A stretch of 8,870 bases of DNA, from the NCBI GenBank assembly GCA_958413095.1, contig CATYUF010000061.1:1-8870 (forward strand), given 5' to 3'. Source of the stretch: an uncultured Clostridium sp. (GTDB taxonomy: Bacteria > Bacillota > Clostridia > TANB77 > CAG-508). Position 1 is the first letter of the stretch, and the number at the start of each line of letters is the position of its first letter. The position numbers and the translations under genes were made by a program. A model generated the notes under the pieces. It did no database searches, was not told where the DNA came from, and saw only the letters and a program-made list of their open reading frames with translations. Positions 1 through 5,809 of the stretch are shown one piece after another.

Positions 1-52
1 CAAAATTATTTATTGTTTTTTCCATTTTTTCTTGTATTTTTGTATAATCCAT
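1..52 (-). CDS. frr: Ribosome recycling factor, N-terminal fragment (cut by window edge)
   Basis: Only the first 17 codons are inside the window. They read MDYTKIQEKMEKTINNF, which matches the start of ribosome recycling factor, the protein that splits post-termination ribosomes together with EF-G. The ATG is preceded by an AAAAGGAG ribosome binding site at 61-68 with 8 bases between AGGAG and the start. It lies 26 bases after the pyrH stop on the same strand, the normal pyrH-frr order in Firmicutes and many other bacteria, so the two are almost certainly co-transcribed. The call rests on a short stretch plus synteny, but both agree. Confidence 0.88.
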   Translation of the reverse strand, partial: MDYTKIQEKMEKTINNF

Positions 53-78
53 TTTTCATTCTCCTTTTAATTTTTATT

Positions 79-786
79 CTATGATACTATTGTACCTATT
101 TTTTCACCTTTTACTGCTCTTACTATATTTTCAGGGTCAGCTATTCCGAATACTAATAATGGTATATTGTTATCTCTACACATTGCTGTTGCTGTTGAGT
201 CCATTACTTTTAAGTCTTTATTTAGTACTTCTAAGTACGAGATTTCTTCAAATCTAGTTGCATCTGGCTCTATTTTAGGGTCAGCTGAATATACTGCATC
301 TATTGCTTTTCCTAATAAAATTATATCTGCTTTTATTTCTATCGCTCTTAAAACTGCTGCTGTATCTGTTGTAAAATATGGGTGTCCTGTACCACAAGCA
401 AATATTACAACTCTACCTCTATTTAAATGTTTTTCTGCTTTTCTTTGAATAAATGGTTCTGCGATTTCTCTCATTTCTATTGCTGTTTGGACTCTTGAAT
501 GTATTCCTCTTGTTTCTAAAGCATCTTGAAGTGCTAATCCATTCATAGCAGTAGCAAGCATTCCCATGTAGTCAGCTGTTGTTCTTTCCATTTGATGTCC
601 ATTTCTTCCTCTCCAGAAATTTCCTCCTCCTACTACAATTGCTACTTGAACTCCTAATTCAACAATTTCTTTTATTTTGTCACAAATCTTTCCTACTGTT
701 TCAGCATCAACTCCATTTTTTTGATTTCCAGCTAATGCTTCTCCACTTAATTTTAGTAATACTCTTTTATATTTTAACTCAGACAA
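79..786 (-). CDS. pyrH: UMP kinase (uridylate kinase)
   Basis: PyrH phosphorylates UMP to UDP with ATP in the cytoplasm, in pyrimidine nucleotide synthesis, and belongs to the amino acid kinase fold. Visible motifs are the N-terminal KLSGEAL phosphate-binding loop, VVGGGNFWRG, TADYMGMLATAMN, GTGHPYFTTDTAAVLRA and DSTATAMCRDN. From the start chosen here it is 235 aa, close to the usual 235-245. I place the start at a TTG (786-784) giving (M)SELKYKRVLLKL: this is where family members begin, and AAGGAGAG at 795-802 sits at correct spacing. The frame stays open upstream to an ATG at 849, but that adds 21 residues foreign to the family and has no ribosome binding site. The codon often Asn in GTGNPYF is His here, a conservative variation I would not over-read. 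The stop is TAG. Confidence 0.95.
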   Translation of the reverse strand: MSELKYKRVLLKLSGEALAGNQKNGVDAETVGKICDKIKEIVELGVQVAIVVGGGNFWRGRNGHQMERTTADYMGMLATAMNGLALQDALETRGIHSRVQTAIEMREIAEPFIQRKAEKHLNRGRVVIFACGTGHPYFTTDTAAVLRAIEIKADIILLGKAIDAVYSADPKIEPDATRFEEISYLEVLNKDLKVMDSTATAMCRDNNIPLLVFGIADPENIVRAVKGEKIGTIVS

Positions 787-820
787 GTCTTTCACTCTCC
801 TTATTTTATTTATCAGAGTT

Positions 821-849
821 ATTCTATCATATATTTTGAAAAAATACAC
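821..849 (-). promoter_or_regulatory. Possible extended -10 promoter for pyrH-frr
   Basis: On the minus strand, in the gap between the DUF2207 stop and the pyrH start, there is TGATAGAAT (829-821), an extended -10 element (TG, one base, TAGAAT). The hexamer 17 bases upstream, GTGTAT (849-844), is a poor -35, which extended -10 promoters tolerate. Predicted transcripts would start near 814 and have a leader of about 28 bases carrying the pyrH ribosome binding site. It would free pyrH-frr from dependence on the DUF2207 transcript. AT-rich sequence yields such matches by chance, hence the moderate confidence. Confidence 0.4.
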
Positions 850-867
850 CTTTTTTATGCTAATTTC

Positions 868-2811
868 TTAATTTTTTCTTAATAATAGGATTTTAATCAT
901 TACCTTCCGGCCGCCACCTCCACCGACCGCCGTCCGGCCTCCGCCGCCACCAGAAAATCCACCGCCTCCACCTGATGCTGATGAATATGCTGATGAAATT
1001 GAATTATTTATTGCATTTGTAAAACTTCTTGAGAAATTAGTATTCATCATTAAATACATATATCCATAATTATTTATTGATAAGTTTTCTTCAATATTTG
1101 GATATACTATTTTTAGTTGTTCTAATACTTTATCTGCAATATTAAACACTGTTGCAAAGACTAAAAATTTTTCCCATATTATAATTTCCGGTATTTCTCT
1201 TTCATTAAGTCTTGAAAAATCTTCCATATATTTTTTTAAATCTCTCCACTGTTTCTTTTCATCTATTCCTTTTTGAGTATATACATTAATTTTATTAATC
1301 GATTTTCTATTAATTACCATTGCGATTATTTCGCAAATTATTAACATTGCTAGAATTGCTATTCCTATTATATTTGCCTGTTGCATTAAAATAAAAATCC
1401 CCATAATAGCAATAAATATTATAATTACACATAGTGAATTTTCAGATGTGTATTTTTTATATTTCTTTTCTTCTTCTAAATCATAAATTTGTTCTTTTAC
1501 TAATTCTTTCTTTGTATAATGATTAAGTTCTGCTTTTAACCCTATAATTTTTCCGTTTTCTAATTTTTCTATATATTTTTCCAATTCTTTTACTGTTATT
1601 TTTTTCTTATTTTTACAAGCTTTTTGTATAAATTCAAACACTACTTTTTCATCTAGTGATAGTTGTTCAATATTATCATTTAAAATTTCTATTGTAATTT
1701 TTTCTTTTTTGCTTTCTTTTTCTAAATTGAAATTTATGTATTTTTTTAGATTTAGGTCCAATAATGTTGCCGAAATTATTTTACCTATATCATTATCAGA
1801 AAAACCTGTTATTGATTCTTTATATATATGTAATGCTTGTGCTGGTGTTGCATTTTCTCTTGGTATATCTCTAAAATATTTCCCATTATATGTTGGTTTA
1901 TATTTTTTATTTTCTTTTAATTCATTTGATAATTTTACAGCTTTTTTTATACTATATATACTTAATGCAATACCTACTAAAATTACAGATAATGTTACAA
2001 CTAAATTTATGATTTCACTTTTTCTTCTTTTTTCATTCGCTTCATCTGCCCATTTTGTTTCTTCATTTATTACTGCACCTAAAATTTCTTTGTTATATAC
2101 TTTATTTGTTGCATTTATTAATTCTGTTGGAAATAATGTTCTTATTTCTACATATCTTCCACTTATAAAATTATCTATTTCAAATTCTATCTTATCTAAA
2201 TCTGTTGCATAAATTTCTCCATTTAAATCTTCAGTATGCCCCCATACTTTTATATCTTCTTTATTTTTAACCTTTCCAGGAAGAATAATAGTACCTGTTA
2301 CTTTTTTTGCATCTATTTCAAAATCTGTTCCTATAAATTGCCAATATAATTCTGCATAATCATTATATTTTGAAATCACATCATTTACTTTATATGAAAT
2401 TTTATATTTTCTTGTTTCTTTTCCATTATCTAATCCAACTCCCCATGCAATTTCAAAATCACCATCATCATTTTGTAAGCCATAATATGAATCTTTATCT
2501 AAATGCCATAATAATTTATTTGTTTTCTTTAATTTTTTGTTTTCATTGTTAGTAATTTCTGTAACTTCTACATTATTTATTCCTGAATATTTCTCTTTAT
2601 CAGTTTTAAAAGTCTTATATAGTGTATTAGTATTACTAATATCTATATCCCACATTTCTGTTACATTCATACTACCATCAGAGTTTATATCTGCATAAAA
2701 TTCTAATTTATTTAAATATAAATTCCCACTTGCTTGCGACTTTGTTGATAGTAATATTATATTTAAAATCACGAAAGTTAAAATAAATACTATTTTCTTT
2801 AAATTTCTCAT
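868..2811 (-). CDS. DUF2207 family membrane protein with Gly-rich C-terminal tail
   Basis: A 647-residue predicted membrane protein with the DUF2207 architecture. Residues 1-28 form a signal peptide (basic start, hydrophobic core, cleavage near SQASG). Residues ~30-260 are the extracytoplasmic DUF2207 domain (LYLNKLEFYADINSDGSMNV near its start). A membrane helix spans ~267-288, followed by a charged, probably cytoplasmic domain at ~318-455 (NATPAQALHIYKES). Two more helices lie at ~459-477 and ~480-500, then the conserved WEKFLVFATVFNIADKVLEQ segment at 546-565. The tail is Ser/Gly-rich with three Gly5 runs (614-634). Family function is unknown. The ATG at 2811 is set by GGAGG at the right place. 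It has its own promoter (2849-2876) and follows a tsf terminator, so it is probably an insertion into the rpsB-tsf-pyrH-frr block rather than a working part of it. Unusually, the Gly-rich tail continues into a basic, hydrophobic end (MIKILLLRKN). Confidence 0.85.
   Translation of the reverse strand: MRNLKKIVFILTFVILNIILLSTKSQASGNLYLNKLEFYADINSDGSMNVTEMWDIDISNTNTLYKTFKTDKEKYSGINNVEVTEITNNENKKLKKTNKLLWHLDKDSYYGLQNDDGDFEIAWGVGLDNGKETRKYKISYKVNDVISKYNDYAELYWQFIGTDFEIDAKKVTGTIILPGKVKNKEDIKVWGHTEDLNGEIYATDLDKIEFEIDNFISGRYVEIRTLFPTELINATNKVYNKEILGAVINEETKWADEANEKRRKSEIINLVVTLSVILVGIALSIYSIKKAVKLSNELKENKKYKPTYNGKYFRDIPRENATPAQALHIYKESITGFSDNDIGKIISATLLDLNLKKYINFNLEKESKKEKITIEILNDNIEQLSLDEKVVFEFIQKACKNKKKITVKELEKYIEKLENGKIIGLKAELNHYTKKELVKEQIYDLEEEKKYKKYTSENSLCVIIIFIAIMGIFILMQQANIIGIAILAMLIICEIIAMVINRKSINKINVYTQKGIDEKKQWRDLKKYMEDFSRLNEREIPEIIIWEKFLVFATVFNIADKVLEQLKIVYPNIEENLSINNYGYMYLMMNTNFSRSFTNAINNSISSAYSSASGGGGGFSGGGGGRTAVGGGGGRKVMIKILLLRKN
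906..951 (-). repeat. GC-rich imperfect direct repeat coding the Gly-rich tail
   Basis: Two 19-base copies (906-924 and 933-951) differ at three positions and are 27 bases apart start to start, so they stay in frame. On the coding strand they read GGTGG-N-GG-N-GG-N-GGCCGGA, and each encodes GGGGGR. The block is about 80% GC inside a gene that is otherwise below 30%. It encodes the Gly5-Arg blocks of the DUF2207 tail, with Thr-Ala-Val between them. Slippage or unequal exchange of such a unit is a plausible way for the tail to vary in length. Confidence 0.8.
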
Positions 2812-2848
2812 ACACCCTCCATTTTTTCTTATACATTTTTATGAATAT

Positions 2849-2876
2849 ATTTTAACATAAAAAATAACAATATCAA
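2849..2876 (-). promoter_or_regulatory. Sigma-A type promoter of the DUF2207 gene
   Basis: Minus-strand TTGATA (2876-2871), a 16-base spacer, then TAAAAT (2854-2849) preceded by TG one base away, giving an extended -10. Transcription would begin near 2842 and leave a leader of about 30 bases that contains the GGAGG ribosome binding site just before the ATG at 2811. It lies directly downstream of the tsf terminator, so it is the natural source of DUF2207 mRNA. Confidence 0.65.
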
Positions 2877-2890
2877 TGTTTTATAAAATA

Positions 2891-2940
2891 AAAATTAGGA
2901 TTATTCTTAAATGCTCTCACATTAGATTAATCCTAATTTT
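2891..2940 (-). terminator. Rho-independent terminator after tsf
   Basis: A perfect 13-bp inverted repeat (arms 2891-2903 and 2928-2940, AAAATTAGGATTA and its complement) encloses a 24-base loop and begins 25 bases after the tsf stop. Read on the minus strand, the 3' arm ends in TTTT and runs into TATTTTAT. The stem has only three G:C pairs and the loop is long, so it may be a moderate rather than absolute stop. It separates rpsB-tsf from the DUF2207 gene. Confidence 0.7.
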
Positions 2941-2965
2941 ATATAAATATTTAAAATATTAAATT

Positions 2966-3844
2966 CTATTTTAATTGATTCATAACTTCTTCAGCAAAGT
3001 TTTCTTCTTTTTTCTCGATTCCTTCACCTTTTTCAAATCTTGCAAATTCAACTATTTCTGCATCTTTTTGTTTTAATAATTCAGATACTTTCATACTTGA
3101 ATCTTTTACAAATACTTGGTCTACTAGACAAATTTCTTCATAGAATTTTCCTACTCTACCTTGTACTATTTTTTCAGCTATTTGTTCTGGTTTTCCTTCA
3201 TTCATAGCTTGAACTTTTAATATTTCCATTTCTTTGTCTACTCTTTCTTGTGGTACTTCTTGTCTTGTTACGAATTCTGGTCTAGCTGCTGCTATTTGCA
3301 TACATAAGTCTTTTGCTAGTTCTTTTTCTCCTTTTGTCATGTTTACAAGAACTGCTATTTTTCCATCTCCGTGGATATATTTTTCTATTAATCCTTTTGA
3401 TTCGAATCTAGCAAATCTTCTGATACTTAAGTTTTCTCCTATTGTAGCTATTTTTCCTATTAATGCTTCATTTACTGTTTTTCCAGCTTCAAAAATTGCT
3501 TCTTGATTTAATAATTCTTCTACATCTTTTGGATTTTTTTCTACAACTTGTTTTGCTACATCCATTACAAAAGTTTTGAATTCTTCATTTTTAGCAACGA
3601 AATCTGTTTCAGAGTTTACTTCTACTATTGCTCCAACTTTTCCATCTTCTGATATATAAGCTTCTACTAATCCTTCTGCTGCAACTCTTCCTGATTTTTT
3701 AGCTGCTTTTGCAATTCCTCTTTCTCTTAAAAGTTCAATTGCTTTTTCCATGTCTCCATCTGTTTCTGTTAAAACTTTTTTGCAGTCCATCATTCCTGCA
3801 CCTGTTTTTTCTCTTAATTCTTTAACTAAGCTAGCTGTTACCAT
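2966..3844 (-). CDS. tsf: Translation elongation factor Ts
   Basis: EF-Ts is the guanine nucleotide exchange factor that recycles EF-Tu-GDP in the cytoplasm. The 292-residue protein shows the N-terminal UBA-like module at 1-40 (VKELREKTGAGMMDCKKVL), the diagnostic TDFVAKNEEF motif near residue 80 that contacts EF-Tu, and the family's internally repeated core: YISEDGKVGAIVEV, then YIHGDGKIAVLVNM about 80 residues later. Length agrees with the family (about 280-300). The ATG is preceded by GGGAGGAATTTTA, an excellent ribosome binding site. It follows rpsB, as in nearly all bacteria, with a 141-base gap holding an attenuator-like hairpin, and a terminator follows. Confidence 0.97.
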   Translation of the reverse strand: MVTASLVKELREKTGAGMMDCKKVLTETDGDMEKAIELLRERGIAKAAKKSGRVAAEGLVEAYISEDGKVGAIVEVNSETDFVAKNEEFKTFVMDVAKQVVEKNPKDVEELLNQEAIFEAGKTVNEALIGKIATIGENLSIRRFARFESKGLIEKYIHGDGKIAVLVNMTKGEKELAKDLCMQIAAARPEFVTRQEVPQERVDKEMEILKVQAMNEGKPEQIAEKIVQGRVGKFYEEICLVDQVFVKDSSMKVSELLKQKDAEIVEFARFEKGEGIEKKEENFAEEVMNQLK

Positions 3845-3872
3845 TAAAATTCCTCCCTTTTATATAAATTAA

Positions 3873-3900
3873 AAGAGTAGAGCAGAAAAGCTCTACTCTT
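3873..3900 (-). terminator. Attenuator-like hairpin between rpsB and tsf
   Basis: A perfect 11-bp stem (3873-3883 with 3890-3900, AAGAGTAGAGC) closes a 6-base loop. On the minus strand the stem is followed by TTAATTT, so the last stem bases plus this tract form a broken U-run, 29 bases before the tsf start. A hairpin in the rpsB-tsf gap that lets only part of transcription through is known from E. coli, and this looks like an analogue setting the S2 to EF-Ts ratio. It could equally act as an mRNA processing or stability element. On the plus strand the hairpin has an even better T-run, but no plus-strand gene leads into it. Confidence 0.6.
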
Positions 3901-3985
3901 CTTTTTTGTTTTTAACTTTAATTTTATTTATTTAGTTAGTGAATTTCTTTATTATTACTCTCATCCTAATTTAATTAATTAAAAA

Positions 3986-4756
3986 TTAGTTTTCTTCACT
4001 ATTTTCAACAACTTGTTCCATTGTAGTAACTTCTTCTTCGATTGGTTGTTCTTCTGTTTCAACTTCGAAACTTTCACCTTGTCTACCTTCGATAACTGCA
4101 TTTGCCATAACATCTGCTATTAATTTAACAGCTCTTATAGCATCGTCATTTCCTGGTATAGCATAATCTACTTCTTCTGGGTTACAGTTTGTATCAACTA
4201 ATCCTACTACTGGTATATTTAATTTTTTAGCTTCTAATACTGCTATTCTTTCTTTTTTAGGATCTACTAAGAATATAACTCCTGGTAATTTATCCATATC
4301 TTTGATTCCACCAAGATTTTTTTCTAGTTTTTCCATTTCTTTCTTTAATAAGATTACTTCTTTTTTAGGTAATACATCAAATGTACCATCTTCAGCCATA
4401 GTTTCTAAGTCTTTTAATCTTTTAATTCTTGTTTGGATTGTATCAAAGTTTGTTAACATTCCTCCTAACCATCTTTGGTCAACATAGTACATTCCACATT
4501 TTAATGCAGCTTCTTTCATACATTCTTGTGCTTGTTTTTTTGTTCCTACAAAAAGAACTGTTTTTCCTTCTTCTGATTGTTCTTTGATGAATTCATATGC
4601 TTCATCTAATTTTTTTGATGTTTTTTGTAAATCGATAATGTGGATACCATTTCTAGCTTGGAATATGTATTCAGCCATTTTAGGATCCCATCTTCTTGTT
4701 TGATGTCCGAAATGAACACCTGCTTCAAGTAATTGTTTCATTGCAACTACTGCCAT
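3986..4756 (-). CDS. rpsB: 30S ribosomal protein S2
   Basis: S2 is a late-assembling small-subunit protein needed for S1 binding and translation initiation. The 256-residue product begins MAVVAMKQLLEAGVHFGHQT, the standard start of bacterial S2, and continues with RRWDPKM, ARNGIHIIDLQKT, VLFVGTKKQAQ, QRWLGGMLTNF, GVIFLVDPKKE and VGLVDTNCNPEEVDYAIPGNDDA, all conserved family blocks. The last ~25 residues form a Glu-rich acidic tail, common in Firmicutes. The ribosome binding site is GGGAGGAATTTAAA-ATG. It is the first gene of its operon, has a consensus promoter about 110 bases upstream, and is preceded by a structured leader that may control it. Confidence 0.97.
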   Translation of the reverse strand: MAVVAMKQLLEAGVHFGHQTRRWDPKMAEYIFQARNGIHIIDLQKTSKKLDEAYEFIKEQSEEGKTVLFVGTKKQAQECMKEAALKCGMYYVDQRWLGGMLTNFDTIQTRIKRLKDLETMAEDGTFDVLPKKEVILLKKEMEKLEKNLGGIKDMDKLPGVIFLVDPKKERIAVLEAKKLNIPVVGLVDTNCNPEEVDYAIPGNDDAIRAVKLIADVMANAVIEGRQGESFEVETEEQPIEEEVTTMEQVVENSEEN

Positions 4757-4785
4757 TTTAAATTCCTCCCTTTTGTTATTTCTTC

Positions 4786-4847
4786 CATAAAGTTCATAGT
4801 TTCTTTGGACCTATTATTTAGGCACTTCCTTTGAAACTCGCTTTATG
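4786..4847 (-). promoter_or_regulatory. Structured 5' leader of rpsB, candidate S2 autoregulatory element
   Basis: Within the ~100-base rpsB leader, the minus-strand RNA can form one extended nested hairpin. P1 is a 7-bp helix (4841-4847 with 4786-4792, CAUAAAG/CUUUAUG). After a CG/AUGAA internal loop comes a 6-bp P2 (4833-4838 with 4798-4803, AGUUUC/GAAACU), then a symmetric AAA/AAA internal loop. The apical part is GGA/UCC (4827-4829 with 4807-4809), a 4-base AGUG bulge and CCUA/UAGG (4819-4822 with 4810-4813) capped by a 5-base loop. No U-tract follows and the ribosome binding site is outside the structure, so control would act at initiation or stability rather than termination. I infer feedback by S2 from its place only; no known leader family is claimed. 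Confidence 0.55.
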
Positions 4848-4864
4848 TGTTTATTACGCTAATT

Positions 4865-4894
4865 ATTATACATTATTTTGCCATAAAAAGTCAA
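4865..4894 (-). promoter_or_regulatory. Strong sigma-A type promoter of the rpsB-tsf operon
   Basis: Minus-strand TTGACT (4894-4889), an 18-base spacer and a perfect TATAAT (4870-4865). Transcription would start near 4858, giving a leader of about 100 bases before the rpsB ATG that holds the nested hairpin at 4786-4847. A near-consensus promoter fits the high output needed for ribosomal protein and elongation factor genes. Confidence 0.82.
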
Positions 4895-5023
4895 GCGTTT
4901 ATTAAAAACTTGCAAATTTCTTTTTTAATTTACTTTTACAACTTATTAATCTTTTTTATAAATTCTGTTGCATCTCAAATACAATTTCTAGATTTTTTAT
5001 TCAAACATAAAATCTTATATACA

Positions 5024-5064
5024 AAAATAAAGTTGGTCAACACTTGTAAAACCAACTTTATTTT
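5024..5064 (-). terminator. Rho-independent terminator after the 187-aa protein gene
   Basis: A perfect 14-bp inverted repeat (5024-5037 with 5051-5064, core AAAGTTGGT/ACCAACTTT) encloses a 13-base loop, 33 bases after the stop codon at 5098. On the minus strand the stem ends in TTTTT. Because both arms carry A/T tracts it could also work in the other direction. With the rpsB promoter it fills the 341-base gene-free stretch 4757-5097; between 4895 and 5023 I see nothing further but AT-rich sequence. Confidence 0.85.
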
Positions 5065-5097
5065 ATTCCAATAATAAGTTGTAGCATCGCTATAAAT

Positions 5098-5661
5098 TCA
5101 TTTTTTAGAATTTTCATAATGTAAGCAATTAGCTACTACAAATGAATCTTTTTTGGTATTAAAAGTTTCATATCCTTCTGTGATCCATGGATATTTTTCT
5201 ATGCATTTAGCACCATCTCTTACTTTAGCACATCCTCCTTTTGAGTCTTCTGCAGCTGAAAGTCGACGACATTCATTTTTTATTGTTGCACATTGATGTC
5301 TTCCTAAAATTTTAAAGGCGACTAAACTTATATCATTTGGAATCTCAGAATAATATAACTTATTGTTCATTTTTAGAACAAAAGAAGAAATTTCACTTTT
5401 TCTATATTCCTCTAGTTGCTCTTTTGTTACCTCTCTTAAGAAACATTCCACCTTCTCTATTTTTTCTTCAATTTTCTTTCTTGACATAGTTTTTTTGGGT
5501 GAAGTTCTATTTTTTTGGTTAATTTCATAAACTACTTCAAATATTTTTGTAACTTTTTTTAACCGAAGTATCTTTGTTTCTTCCAAGATAGCTTCTGTAG
5601 TTGCTACTGTCATTTCTTGGCTTTTTTTAAATCGTTTTTGTTCTTGTGATGTCTCTTTCAT
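5098..5661 (-). CDS. Unrecognised 187-aa protein with Cys-rich C-terminal half
   Basis: I do not recognise this family. The first ~90 residues are strongly charged, rich in Lys and Glu, and probably helical (MSRKKIEEKIEKVECFLREV). The C-terminal half carries Cys124, Cys131, Cys144, Cys153 and Cys179, with an LHY after the last, spaced C-x6-C-x12-C-x8-C-x25-C-x1-H. A metal-binding or disulfide role is possible, though the spacing is not a classic zinc ribbon. There is no signal peptide or membrane helix, so it is likely cytoplasmic. I start it at the ATG at 5661 because AAGGAG lies 9 bases upstream; the frame is open to an ATG at 5697 that lacks such a site and would place that AGGAG inside the gene. 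It stands alone, with a consensus promoter before it and a terminator after it. The C-terminal part uses CGT CGA Arg codons where neighbours use mostly AGA. Confidence 0.75.
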   Translation of the reverse strand: MKETSQEQKRFKKSQEMTVATTEAILEETKILRLKKVTKIFEVVYEINQKNRTSPKKTMSRKKIEEKIEKVECFLREVTKEQLEEYRKSEISSFVLKMNNKLYYSEIPNDISLVAFKILGRHQCATIKNECRRLSAAEDSKGGCAKVRDGAKCIEKYPWITEGYETFNTKKDSFVVANCLHYENSKK

Positions 5662-5731
5662 TTTGCATTTCTCCTTTTTATTATTGGCGAGATACATAAT
5701 CTCATTTATATATGAAATATATATTTTTTCT

Positions 5732-5760
5732 ATTATACTACTTTATGTTAATTTTGTCAA
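5732..5760 (-). promoter_or_regulatory. Perfect consensus sigma-A promoter of the 187-aa protein gene
   Basis: Minus-strand TTGACA (5760-5755), exactly 17 bases, then TATAAT (5737-5732): both hexamers and the spacing match the consensus. Transcription would start near 5725 and give a ~60-base leader. The leader begins with a perfect 6-bp inverted repeat (5708-5722, ATATAT-GAA-ATATAT), and a 5-bp hairpin GAGAT/ATCTC lies at 5689-5703. Either could be an operator or leader structure, but AT-rich sequence makes the first a weak case. Confidence 0.85.
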
Positions 5761-5779
5761 TTTTGATTTAGACTCAAAA

Positions 5780-5803
5780 TATCAAGTTCTTAAAAAATTG
5801 ATA
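5780..5803 (-). terminator. Weak candidate terminator after the amylase gene
   Basis: Six bases after the amylase stop, TATCAA (5803-5798 read on the minus strand) can pair with TTGATA (5785-5780) across a 12-base loop, followed by TTTTGA. The stem has a single G:C pair, so it would be a poor intrinsic terminator. No better hairpin exists between the amylase stop and the next promoter, so amylase transcripts may read into the following gene. Confidence 0.3.
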
Positions 5804-5809
5804 CATTTT

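Noticed and set aside
891..960. Frameshift at the end of the DUF2207 gene
   Set aside because: Glycine codons occur only in the annotated frame across the whole GC-rich block; the other two frames give no Gly-rich tail, so the extension is in frame.
167..2552. Open frames on the plus strand across pyrH and DUF2207 (for example 167-448, 579-839, 1709-2212)
   Set aside because: They lie opposite genes with clear family motifs, encode low-complexity Leu/Phe/His/Ser-rich peptides as expected from the antisense of AT-rich genes, and have no convincing ribosome binding site.
4757..4864. T-box or metabolite riboswitch upstream of rpsB
   Set aside because: No T-box sequence, specifier loop or terminator/antiterminator pair is visible; a ribosomal protein leader fits the position better.
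5662..5697. ATG at 5697 as the start of the Cys-rich protein
   Set aside because: The AAGGAG site lies inside that extension and is correctly spaced for the ATG at 5661; the added 12 residues have no support.
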